Positions 41,601-53,600 of a stretch of DNA of 64,000 nt are shown piece after piece. This stretch comes from Lysobacter sp. yr284 (GTDB taxonomy: Bacteria; Pseudomonadota; Gammaproteobacteria; Xanthomonadales; Xanthomonadaceae). Made by a program: the position numbers and the translations under genes. Below the pieces are notes generated by a model. That model searched no databases. It saw only the letters and a program-made list of their open reading frames with translations, and had not been told where the DNA came from. Positions within the stretch are counted from its first letter, which is position 1; each line of letters starts with the position of its first letter. The stretch covers positions 1,178,001-1,242,000 of the forward strand of contig NZ_FNPT01000001.1 of NCBI RefSeq assembly GCF_900107375.1, read 5' to 3'.

Positions 41601-44600
41601 ACCGCCGGCTCCGCTGCGGCCGAGCCCGACCTGACCGCGCTGCGCGCGCAGTTGGCGCAGCGCCTGCCCGACTACATGATCCCGCTCGCCTTCGTCGCCC
41701 TGGACGCGTTGCCGCTCACCGGCAACGGCAAGCTCGACCGCAAGGCGCTGCCGGCGCCGCAGCTGCGCAGCGCCGGCGAACGCGCGCCGCGCAACGCGGC
41801 CGAGACGCTGCTGTGCGAACTGTTCGCCGAGATCCTGCACTTGCCGCAGGTCGGCATCGAGGACAACTTCTTCTCGCTCGGCGGCGACAGCATCGGCTCG
41901 ACCCAGTTGGTCGGCCGTCTGCGCCGCGCCGGCTGGTCGGTCAGCGTGCGCAACGTGTTCGAACACCAGAGCCCGGAAGCGCTGGCCCAGGTCATCCGGC
42001 CGCTGGCCGACGCGGCCGAGACCGCGCTGGAGGCGGCGGTCGGCGAAATGCCGGCCACCGCGATCATGCACTGGTTCCTGGAACAGGGCGGCCCGTTGCA
42101 GCAATACCATCAGTCGGTGCTGCTGCAGATACCCGCCCTGGGCGAAACCGATCTGCTGGCGGCCTTGCAGGCCGTGCTCGACCACCACGACGCCCTGCGC
42201 CTGGAATTGACCGCGCAGCAACGCTGGAACGTACGCGCCGCCAGCGCGGTGCGCGCCGCCGATTGCCTGGCGCGCATCGACACCGGCGATTGGACCGAGG
42301 CGCTGCACGATCAAAGCGCATTCGAAGCGCGCATGCACGAGCGCGCCACCGCCAGCGCCGCCGCGCTGGACCCGCGCGACGGCCGCATGCTGCAGGCGCT
42401 GTGGTTCGAACATGCGGGCCAACCGCTGTTGCTGCTGCAGATCCACCATCTGGCCATCGACGGCATTTCCTGGCGCATCCTGCTGCAGGACCTCAAGGAC
42501 GCCGCCGACGCCATCGGCGCCGGCCGCGCCGTCGTCCTGCCCGCGGTGGCGACGCCGCTGCGCCACTGGGCCTTGCAGCTGCCGCACGCTGCCGCGCAGC
42601 GCGCGCACGAACTGCCGCTGTGGCAGTCGATGCTCGCCGGCCCCGACCCGGCGATCGGCGCGCGCGCGCTCGAGCCCGCGCGCGACACCCTGGCCACGCG
42701 CCGCAGCCTCAGCCTGAGCCTGGACAGCGAAGTCACCCGTTGCCTGCTGACCCGCGCGCCCGAGGCCATCCACGGCCGCATCAACGACGTGCTGCTGACC
42801 GGCTTCGCCCTGGCGCTGCGCGGCTGGCGCGCGCGGCGCGGGCTGGACGATCCGGACACGGTGCGTTTCGGCCTGGAAGGCCACGGCCGCGAGGAGATCG
42901 TCGCCGGCGCCGAGCTGTCGCACACCCTGGGCTGGTTCACCAGCCTGTTCCCGCTGCAGCTGGCGCTGGACGCGACCGACGCGCGCACCGCCCTGGGCGA
43001 CGAGCGCGCGCTCGCGCGCTGCCTCAAGCAGGTCAAGGAACAGCTGCGCCGCCTGCCCGACCACGGCGTCGGCTACGGCCTGCTGCGCTATCTGCACGAA
43101 CCAAGCCGGCAAGCCCTGGCCGATCAGGCCGCGCCGCAGATCGCCTTCAACTACCTGGGCCGCTTCGGCGCCGGCGACGCGGGCGAGGATTGGGCCGCCA
43201 CCGACCGGGTGGCGGTGCAGGCCGGCGATCGTCCCGAGCGGCCGCTATCGTACGCGCTCGAACTCAATGCGATCACCCTGGACGGCGCCGCCGGACCGGT
43301 GTTGAACGCGACCTGGAGCTGGGCCGGCGGCTTGCTCGACGAGCGCGAAGTGCGCGAACTGGCCGAAGACTGGCACGCCGCCCTGCGCGCCATCGCCGGC
43401 TACGCCTCGCGCGCGCAGCGCGACGGCTTCACCGCCTCCGACCTGCCGCTGGTCGCGCTCGAACAGAGCCAGATCGAGGCGATCGAAGCCGCGCAGCCGG
43501 CGCTGGCCGACATCCTGCCGCTGTCGCCGTTGCAGCACGGCTTCCTGTTCCATGCCCTGTACGACGAACACGCGCACGACAACTACATGATGCAGGTGGT
43601 GCTGCGCTTCGACGGCCCGCTGCGCGGCGACGCGCTGCGCAAGGCCGCGAACCGGCTGCTTCAACGCCACGCCAACCTGCGCGCCGCGTTCGTGCACGAG
43701 GGCCTGGGCGAAGCGGTGCAGGCGATCGCGCGCACGCTCGACGCGCCGTGGCGCGAAGTCGAAGTGGACGAAGACGGCTTCGCCGAAGTGCTGCGCGAAG
43801 ACCAGCAACAACGCTTCGAGCTGGCGCAGGCGCCGCTGCTGCGCTTCATCCTGGCGCGCACCGCGCCCGACCGGCACTACCTGGTGTTCACCAGCCACCA
43901 CATCCTGCTCGACGGTTGGTCCACGCCGATCCTGGTCCAGGAGCTGCTGGCGCTGTATGCGCAAGGCGAACACGCCGCGCTGCCGCGGGTCACGCCGTAT
44001 CGCGACTACCTGGGCTGGCTGGCCGGCCGCGACAAGCCGGCCGCGCTGGCGGCGTGGCGCGAAGCGCTGGCCGGGCTGGAGGAACCCAGCCGGATCGCCG
44101 CGGCGAACACCGCCGCGTCCATGCCGCAGCTGCTGCGCTACCACCTGCCGCAAAGCCTCAGCGCGCGCCTGGTCGAACAGGCGCGCCAATGCGGCGTGAC
44201 CCTCAACACCGTGATCCAGGCGGCCTGGGGCATCCTGCTCGCGCGCCTGCTGCGCCGCGACGACGTGGTGTTCGGCATCACCTTCGCCGACCGCCCGGCC
44301 GAGCTGGCCGGCAGCGAGCAGATGGTCGGGTTGCTGATCAATACCCTGCCGCTGCGCCTGCGCCTGCAGCCCGGCGAGTCCTTGCGCGACCTGCTGCGGC
44401 GCTTGCAACAGCGGCAATCGGCCCTGCTCGAACACAGCCACCTGGGCCTGAGCGAGATCCAGCGCGTGGCCGGCCTGGGCGAGCTGTTCGACACCCTGAT
44501 GGTCTACGAGAGCTATCCCATCGACGAAGCCAGCCTGCAGGCCCAGTCGCAGCAGCTCAGCGTCGGCTTCCACAGCCACCACGGCGGCGACACCTCGCAC

Positions 44601-47600
44601 TATCCGCTGGGCCTGTCGGCGGTGCCGGGCGAACGCATCCGCCTGGGCTTCAGCTACCGCAGCGACGTGTACGCACCGGCCCAGGTCGAGCGTCTGGCCG
44701 ACAGCTACACCCGCATCCTGGAAGCCTTCGCCGAGCAGCCGCAAGCGCCGCTGGCGCAGCTCGACGTGCTGCCCGCGCGCGAACGCCAGCGCCTGCTGCG
44801 CGACTGGAACGACCGCGCCCTGTCGGTTCCCGCGCTCGATCTGGCGACGGTGCTGGAGCGGCAAGCCGCGCTCAGCCCCGATGCGACCGCGTTGATTTTC
44901 GGCGACGAACGGCTCAGCTACGCGCAGTTGCATGAGCGCGCGCAGCGGCTCGCCGGCGCGCTGCGCGCGCGCGGCATCCGCGCCGAGGACCGCGTCGCGG
45001 TCGCGCTGCCGCGCTCGACCGAGCTGGTCGTCGCCCTGCTCGCCGTGCTCAAGGCCGGCGCGGTGTACCTGCCGCTGGACGTGGACTACCCGGCCGAGCG
45101 GCTGGCCTACATGCTCGCCGACGCCGCGCCCGCGATCGTCATCACCCTCCGCGATGCGATCCCGGCCGCGCCGGACAATGCGTTGCTGCTCGACGATGCC
45201 GCGCTGCGCGAGGCCCTGGAAAACGCGGCCGACGACGACGCGGCCGCCGGCCGCGCGCTGCGTCCGGAACTGCGCCTGGATCACCCGGCCTACGTCATCT
45301 ACACCTCCGGCTCGACCGGCAAGCCCAAGGGCGTGGTGGTGAGCCATCGCCAGATCGTGCATTCCAACGCGGCGCGACTGGACTACTACGCGTCCGCCAA
45401 CGGCGGCCGGCCCGAAACCGCGCTGCTGCTGCCGTCGGTGGCCTTCGACGCCTCGCTCGGCACGATCCTGCACGCGCTGAGCAGCGGCGGCACGCTGGTG
45501 CTGCCGGCGCCGGGACAGGAGCGCGAGCCGGCGGCGTTGGCCGAGCTGGTGGCCCGGCATAAGGTCCATGCCTGGCTCAGCGGGCCGGCGCTGTATCGCG
45601 CGGCGCTCGATCAGGCGCAAGGCCGCCTGTCGAGCCTCACCCGCGTGGTGCTGGGCGGCGAATCCATCGCGGCGGCGCTGTTGCAGCAACATCGCGCACA
45701 GGCATCGGCGCAGTGCGCGCTGTACAACGAATACGGCCCGACCGAAGCCAGCGTGTGGTCCAGCGCGGCGCGGTTGCAGTCGCAGCCGGAAACGGACGCG
45801 GACGAATCCGCTACCGAACTGGCGTGCATCGGCGCGCCGATCGCCAACACCCGCCTGTACGTGCTCAGCCCGCAACTGCAACCGCAGCCGGTCGGCGTCG
45901 CTGGCGAGCTGTACATCGCCGGCGCCGGCCTGGCGCGCGGCTACCTCGGGCGCGCCGCGCTCAGCGCCGAGCGTTTCGTGGCCGATCCGTTCGCGTCGGG
46001 CGAACGCATGTACCGCAGCGGCGACCTCGCGCGCTGGCGCGAAGACGGCCAGCTGGAATACCTCGGCCGCGACGACGGCCAGGTCAAGCTGCGCGGCTTC
46101 CGCATCGAGCTGGGCGAGATCGAAGCCGCCATCGCCGGCGCGGGCTATCCGCACAACGCGGTCGCGGTGCGCGAGGACCGTCCCGGCCAGCGGCAACTGG
46201 TCGCCTATCTGGTGACCGGCGCCGATGCGCCCAACAGCGACGCGCTGCGTCGCCAGCTGGCCGGGCTACTGCCCGAGCACATGGTGCCGGTCGCTTATGT
46301 CGCGCTGGACGCGTTGCCGCTCACCCCCAACGGCAAGCTCGATCGCCAGGCCCTGCCCGCGCCGGAAGCCAACCGCGACCAGCGCCTGCCGCGAACCGCG
46401 CTGGAACAGTCGCTGTGCGACCTATTCGCCGCGGTGCTGGGATTGGAGACGGTCGGCATCGACGACAGCTTCTTCGCCCTCGGCGGCGACAGCATCAGCT
46501 CGATCCAGTTGGTCGGGCGCGCGCGCCAGGCCGGTTTGCGCTTCAGCGCGCGCGATGTGTTCCAGCATCCCAGCGTGCAGGCCCTGGCCCGCGTCGCCGG
46601 CACCGAGGAACCCGTCGATGCGCTGCCGCAACAGGCGCCGACCGGCGCCCTGCCGGCCACGCCGATCATGCAATGGCTGCTGGAGCGCGAGGGCTCTTAC
46701 CGGCACTTCGCCCAGACCATGCTGCTGCAGGTTCCCCGACTGAGTCACGAGCCCTTGCAGGCCGCGCTGCAGGACCTGATCGAGCACCACCACGCGCTGC
46801 GCATGCGCCTGCACGACGGCGCGTTCGACATCGGCGCCGCCGGCAGCGTGCGCGCGGCCGACTGCCTGGACCCGGTGCCGCTGCACGGCCTGTCCGCCGA
46901 CGCGCGCGAGCGCCTCATGCACGAGCGCATGCTCGCCGCGCAGCTGCGGCTGTCGCCGGCCGACGGACGCATGATGCAGGCGGTCTGGTTCGACGACGGC
47001 GCCGATTCGCGCCTGTTCCTGGTCCTGCACCACCTGGTGGTGGACGGCGTGTCCTGGCGCATCCTGGTGCCCGACTTGCAGGCGGCCTGGGAGGCGCGCG
47101 CCGCCGGCCTCGCGCCCGCACTCGCGCCGGTGCCCACCTCGCTGCGGCACTGGGCCCTGGCGCTGCCCGCGGCCGCCGCCGCACGCACCGCGGAGCTGCC
47201 GTTCTGGCAGGCGATGGTCGCCGGCGAAGATCCGGCGCTGACCGAGCGTCCGCTCGACCCCGCGCGCGACACCCTGGCGAGCCAGCGCCATCTGTCGCTG
47301 CGGCTGGAACCGGAAGTCACGCGGGTGTTGCTGACCCGCGCGCCCGAACGCGTCCACGGCCGCATCAACGACGTGCTGCTGTCGGCGTTCGCGCTGGCAT
47401 TGGCCCAGTGGCGCCGCCGCCAGGGCCTGGGCGACGGCGAGGGCGTCCGCTTCGATCTCGAAGGCCACGGCCGCGAAGCGCTGACCGGCAGCGCCGCCGC
47501 CGAGGGCATCGACCTCAGCCGCACGGTCGGCTGGTTCACCAGCCAGTTCCCCGTGCAACTGTCGCTGGCCGGCATCGACCAGGCCGCGGCCGCGCACGGC

Positions 47601-50600
47601 GGCGGCGCGCTCGACGCCGCGCTCAAGTCGGTCAAGGAACAACTGCGCGCCCTGCCCGACAACGGCATCGGCTACGGCCTGTTGCGTTACCACCACGACG
47701 ACGGCCGCGTCGCGCTCGGCGGCCATGCCGCCGCGCAGATCGGCTTCAACTACCTGGGCCGCTTCGCCATCGCCGAGCAAGGCCGCAGCGCCTCCGACTG
47801 GGCCCAGGCCGAGGCGGCGATTCCCAGCGCCGGCGAAGACGCGCCGCTGGTCCACGCGCTTTCGCTCAACGCCACCACCGAGGACCGCCGCGACGGTTCG
47901 GTGCTGTGCGCCAACTGGAGTTGGGCCGGCGAATTGTTCGACGAGCGCGCCATCGGCGAGCTCGCCCAGCTGTGGTTCGAGCTGCTGCGGCAGATCGCGC
48001 GCAACGCCGCGCAGGACGAGCGCACGCTGTTCACGCCCTCGGACCTGCCGCTGATCGCGCTCGACCAGCAGCGCATCGAAGCCATCGAGGCGATCCAGCC
48101 GCCGCTGGCCGACATCCTGCCGCTGTCGCCGTTGCAGCACGGGCTGCTGTTCCACGCCCTCTACGACGACGGCGCGCCCGACGCCTATCTGGTGCAGCAG
48201 GTGTTCCGCTTCGAGGGCCGGCTGGACGCGGCGGCGATGCAGAACGCCGCCGACCGCCTGCTCGAACGCCACGCCAACCTGCGCGCGGCGTTCATCCACG
48301 ACGGCCGCTCCAGCACCGTGCAGGCCATCGCCCGCGTGGTCAAGGCGCCGTGGCGCTTCCAGCAAACCGACGAGGACGGCCTGCAGACGCTGTTGCTGCT
48401 GGACAAGCAGCAACGCTTCGAACCGTCGCAGGCGCCGCAGTTGCGCTTCACCCTGGTGCGCACCGCGCCGGACCTGCATTACCTGGTGTTCACCAGCCAC
48501 CACATCCTGCTCGACGGCTGGTCGATGCCGATCGTGCTGCGCGAACTGCTGGCGCTGTACCACGCGCGCGGCAGCGACGCCGCGTTGCCGCCGGCGCCCG
48601 CGTATCGCGACTACCTCGCCTGGATCGGCGCGCAGGACCGCGAGGCCGCGCGCGCGGCCTGGCGCGAGGAACTCGCCGGCCTCGACGAACCCACCCTGCT
48701 GGCGCCGCAGGCCTCGGCCGAGCCGAGCATGCCGCTGACCCACCAGCACCTGTTCTCGCGCGAGCTGACCCAGTCCCTCAACGCCCAGGCGCGCCGCCAC
48801 GGCCTGACCCTCAACACCCTGCTGCAGGCGGCGTGGGGTTTGCTGCTGGCGCAGACCACCGGGCGCCAGGACGTGGTGTTCGGCATCACCGTGTCCGGCC
48901 GTCCGCCCGAAGTGGCTGGGGTGGAGCGCATGGTCGGCCTGTTGATCAACACCCTGCCGCTGCGCCTGCGCATCCGCCCGCAGCAAACGCTCGCGGCCTG
49001 GCTGGACGACCTGCAGGCGCGCCAGGCGCGGCTGCTCAACGAGCAGTTCCTGGACCTTCCGCAGATCCTGCGCGACAGCGAGCACGCCACGCTGTTCGAC
49101 ACCTTGATGGTCTACGAGAACTATCCGCTGGACCCGAACGACCGCCGCGCGCTGGAAGCCGACAGCGAACTGCGCATCGGCATGGCGCCGGGCCACGGCG
49201 GCGACCTGTCGCACTACCCGCTCAGCCTGTCGCTGCTGCCGGGCGAACGCCTGCGCCTGGACTTCAGCTACCGGCCCGACGTGTTCTCGCAAGCCGACTT
49301 GGATGGGCAGATCGGCCGCTATACCCGCCTGCTCGAAATCCTGGCCGGCGATCTCAGCCAGCCGATGGGCCGCGTGGATCTGCTCAACGACGGCGAGCGC
49401 GCGCGCCTGCTGCAGACCGGCGTCGCGCCGCTGCAGCCGCCGCCGCCGCACGGCGGCCTGCACGATGCGTTCGCGCAGGCCGCGGCCGCCGCGCCGCAGG
49501 ACCCCGCCCTGGCCTGCAACGGGCAGGTGCTGGACTTCGCCGAGCTCGACGCCCGCGCCAACCGCCTGGCGCATGTGCTGATCGCGCGCGGCGTCGGCGC
49601 CGAGGACCGGGTCGCGCTGGCGCTGCTGCGCACGCCCGAACTGATCGTCGCGGTCCTGGCCGTGCTCAAGGCCGGCGCGGCCTATCTGCCGCTGGATCTC
49701 GAACAACCGGCCGAACGCCTGCGCGAGATCCTCGACGACGCCCGCCCCGCCTTGGCGATCGGCACCGCCGCCGCCACCCGCACGCTCGATAGCGACGCGC
49801 CGTTGCTGCTGCTCGACAGCGCCGAGGTGCGCGACGCGCTCGCCGCCGCCGCGGACCGCGCGCCCACCGACGCCGACCGGCGCCGGCCGTGGTCGCCGCT
49901 GCACCCGGCGTATGTCATCTACACCTCCGGTTCCACCGGCAAGCCCAAGGGCGTGGTGATCGGCCACGATTCGCTGGCGCACCTGTTCCATCACCACAAG
50001 CACCGGCTGATCGATCCCGAATCGGCCCGCGCCGGCGGCGCGCGCCGGCGCTTCGCTCTGACCGCCTCGATGGTGTTCGACACCTCGATCGAGGCGCTGC
50101 TGTGGCTGGCCGCCGGCCACGAGCTGCACCTGATCGACGAGCAGGTGCGCAAGGACACCCAGTGGCTGGTCGACTACGTGGTCGAGCACGGCATCCACGC
50201 GATGGACGTGACCCCCTCGTTGTTCGACGTGCTGCTGCAGGACGGCTTGCTCGAACGCGACGACAGCCCGCTGTGCTGCGTGATGCTCGGCGGCGAAGCG
50301 GTCGGCGAGGCGCAGTGGCGCACGCTGGCCGAATCGCCGCGGGTGCGCGGCTACAACCTGTACGGCCCGACCGAGTGCACGGTCGACGCCTGCTTCGCCA
50401 GCATCGACGCCGGCAGCCGTCCGGCGATCGGCGCGCCGCTGTGGAACAGCCGCGCCTACGTGCTCGACGCGCGCCTGCAACCGGTGCCGGTCGGCGTCGC
50501 CGGCGAGCTGTACCTGGCCGGCGCGTTCCTGGCGCGCGGCTACCTCGACCGCCCCGGCCTCAACGCCGAGCGCTTCGTCGCCGATCCGTTCGCCCGAGGC

Positions 50601-53600
50601 GAACGCATGTACCGCAGCGGCGACCTGGCGCGCTGGCGCGAAGACGGCCAGCTGGAGTACCTCGGCCGCGCCGACAACCAGGTCAAGATCCGCGGCTTCC
50701 GGATCGAGCCGGGCGAGATCGAGGCGCGCATCGCCGAAGCCGGCTATGCCCAGAACGCCGTGCTGGTGCGCGACGACCAACCCGGCCGCAAGCAACTGGT
50801 GGCCTACCTCGCCGCGCCGGAGGCCGGCTTCGACCTCGACGCGCTGCGCCGGCTGCTGGCCGCGCAACTGCCCGACTATATGGTGCCGGCGGCGTTCGTG
50901 CGGCTGCCGCAGCTGCCGCGCAACATCAACGGCAAGCTCGACCGCAAGGCCCTGCCGGCGCCGGACTTCGCCTCCGCCAATGCGCGCGCGCCGCGCGACG
51001 CCAAGGAGCAGCTGTTCTGCACTCTGGTCGCCGAAGTGCTGGGGCTGGAGCGGGTCGGCATCGACGACAACTTCTTCGCCCTCGGCGGCGACAGCATCAG
51101 TTCGATCCAGTTGGTCAGCCGCGCGCGCAAGCAGGGGCTGGTGATCACCGCGCGCGATGTGTTCCGCCAGCAGACCGTGGAAGTGCTGGCGGCGACGGCC
51201 GCGCCGTTGCCGCGCAGCGAGGCGGCGCCGATGCAGGCGCCGACCGGCGCCCTGCCGGCCACGCCGATCATGCACTGGCTGCTGGACCGGCCCGAGCTGG
51301 CGCGCTCGTTCAACCAATCGATGACCCTGCCGCTGGCCGCGGGCTCCAGCGAAGCGCTGGTCCAGGCCCTGCAGGACCTGCTCGACCATCACCACGCGCT
51401 GCGCCTGTGCGTGGAACCGGACCGGCAGCTGCGCATCGCCGCGCAGGGCGCGGTGCGCGCGCAGGACTGCCTGCGCGAGGTGTCGCTGTCGGGGCTGGCG
51501 GCGGATGCGCGCCAGCGCGCCGTCCGCGACGCCGAGCGCGCCGCGCGCGAAGGCCTCGCGCCGGAGCAGGGCCGCATGCTGCAGGCCGTGCGCTTGCACG
51601 ACGAGAACGGCGCGCAGCTGTTGCTGACCATCCACCACCTCGCCGTCGACGGCGTGTCCTGGCGCATCCTGCTGCCCGACTTCCAGGCCGCCTGGGATGC
51701 GCGCAAGCGCGGCTTGGCGCCGCGCCTGGAAAACGCGGCGACCTCGCTGCGCCACTGGGCCCTGCAACTGCCGGCGCTGGCCGCCGCGCGGCGCAGCGAA
51801 CTGCCGCTGTGGCAGTCGATGTCCGCCGGCGCCGATCCGGCCCTGGGCGAACGCCCGCTGGACCCGCAGCGCGACACCGGCGCCACCCAGCGCACCCTGA
51901 CCCTGCGCCTGGACCCGCACACCACCCAGCAATTGCTGACCGTCGCGCCGACCCAGATCCACGGCCGCATCAACGACGTACTGCTGACCGCGTTCGCGCT
52001 GGCGCTGACCGACTGGCGCCGGCAACGGCTCGGCGCGGCGCCGGCATCGCTGCGTTTCGACCTGGAAGGCCACGGCCGCGAAGCGATCCTGGAAGGCGCC
52101 GACCTGTCGCGCACGGTGGGCTGGTTCACCAGCGAATTCCCGCTGCAACTCGACCTCGCCGGCCTGGACCTGGACGACGCCCTGCGCGGCGGCCCCGCGC
52201 TCGAACAAGCGCTCAAGCGGGTCAAGGAACAACTGCGCCGGCTGCCCGACAACGGCATCGGCTACAGCCTGTTGCGCTATCTCGACGAGCAAGGACGCGC
52301 CGCGCTCGCCGGCGCGCCGTCGCGGCAGATCGGCTTCAACTACCTCGGCCGCCTGCCCGCGGTCGACGACGCCGAACCCGCCGCCCACGACGATCCGCAG
52401 CCCGAGACGCCGCACGGCGAGGAAGCGCGCTGGCCGCTGTGGCACGCGCTCGGCCTCGACGCGGTCACCGTCGACCACGCTTCCGGCCCGATGCTGCACG
52501 CGACCTGGAACTGGGCCGGCGAACTGTTCGACGACGGCGACATCCGCGCGCTGGCGCAACGCTGGTTCCAGGTGCTGCGCTGCATCGCCGAACGCGCCGG
52601 CCACGCCCGCCCGGGCTTCACTCCCTCGGACCTGCCGCTGGTCAAGCTCGACCAGGCCCAGATCGAGGCGATCGAAGCCGGCCAGCCGGCGCTGGCCGAC
52701 ATCCTGCCGCTGTCGCCGCTGCAACACGGCCTGCTGTTCCATGCGGTGTACGACGAAGACAGCGTCGACGCCTACCTGGTGCAGGAGGTGTACCGATTCG
52801 ACGGGCCGCTCGACGCCGGGCTGCTGCAGACCGCGGCCGACCGCCTGCTGGAACGCCACGCCAACCTGCGCGCCTCGTTCCTGCACCAGGGCCTGGCCGA
52901 GGCGGTGCAGGTGATCCCGCTCAAGCCCAAGGCGCCGTGGCGCTTCGTCGACAGCGACGAGGCCGGCGCGATCGCGTTGCTGCGCGAGGACCAGCGACAG
53001 CGCTTCGATCCGGCCAAGGGGCCGCTGCTGCGCTTCATCCTGGTGCGCACCGCGCCCGATCGCCACTACCTGGCCTTCACCAGCCACCACATGCTGCTGG
53101 ACGGCTGGTCCTCGCCGATGGTGATGAAGGAGCTGATCAGCCTGTACCACGCGCGCGGCGACCGTTCGGTGCTGCCGTACGTGACGCCGTACCGCGACTA
53201 CCTGGCCTGGATCGCCGCGCAGGACCGGCAGAACGCGCGCGACACCTGGCGGCGCGAGCTGGCCGACCTCGACGGGCCGACCCTGCTGGCACCGCAGGCC
53301 TCGCCGGAACCGGTGATGCCGCACACCCATCCGCACGAGTTCTCGCGCGAACTGACCCAGGCCCTGACCGCGCAGGCGCGCCGCCATGGCCTGACCATCA
53401 ACACCCTGCTGCAGGCGGCGTGGGGCCTGCTGCTGGCGCAGACCACCGGCCGCCAGGACGTGGTGTTCGGCATCACCGTGTCCGGCCGCCCGCCGGAACT
53501 GCCGGGCGTGGAGCGCATGGCCGGCCTGCTGATCAACACCTTGCCGCTGCGGCTGCCGCTGGACCCGGCGCAATCGCTGGGCCAGTGGCTGGCCGCGCTG

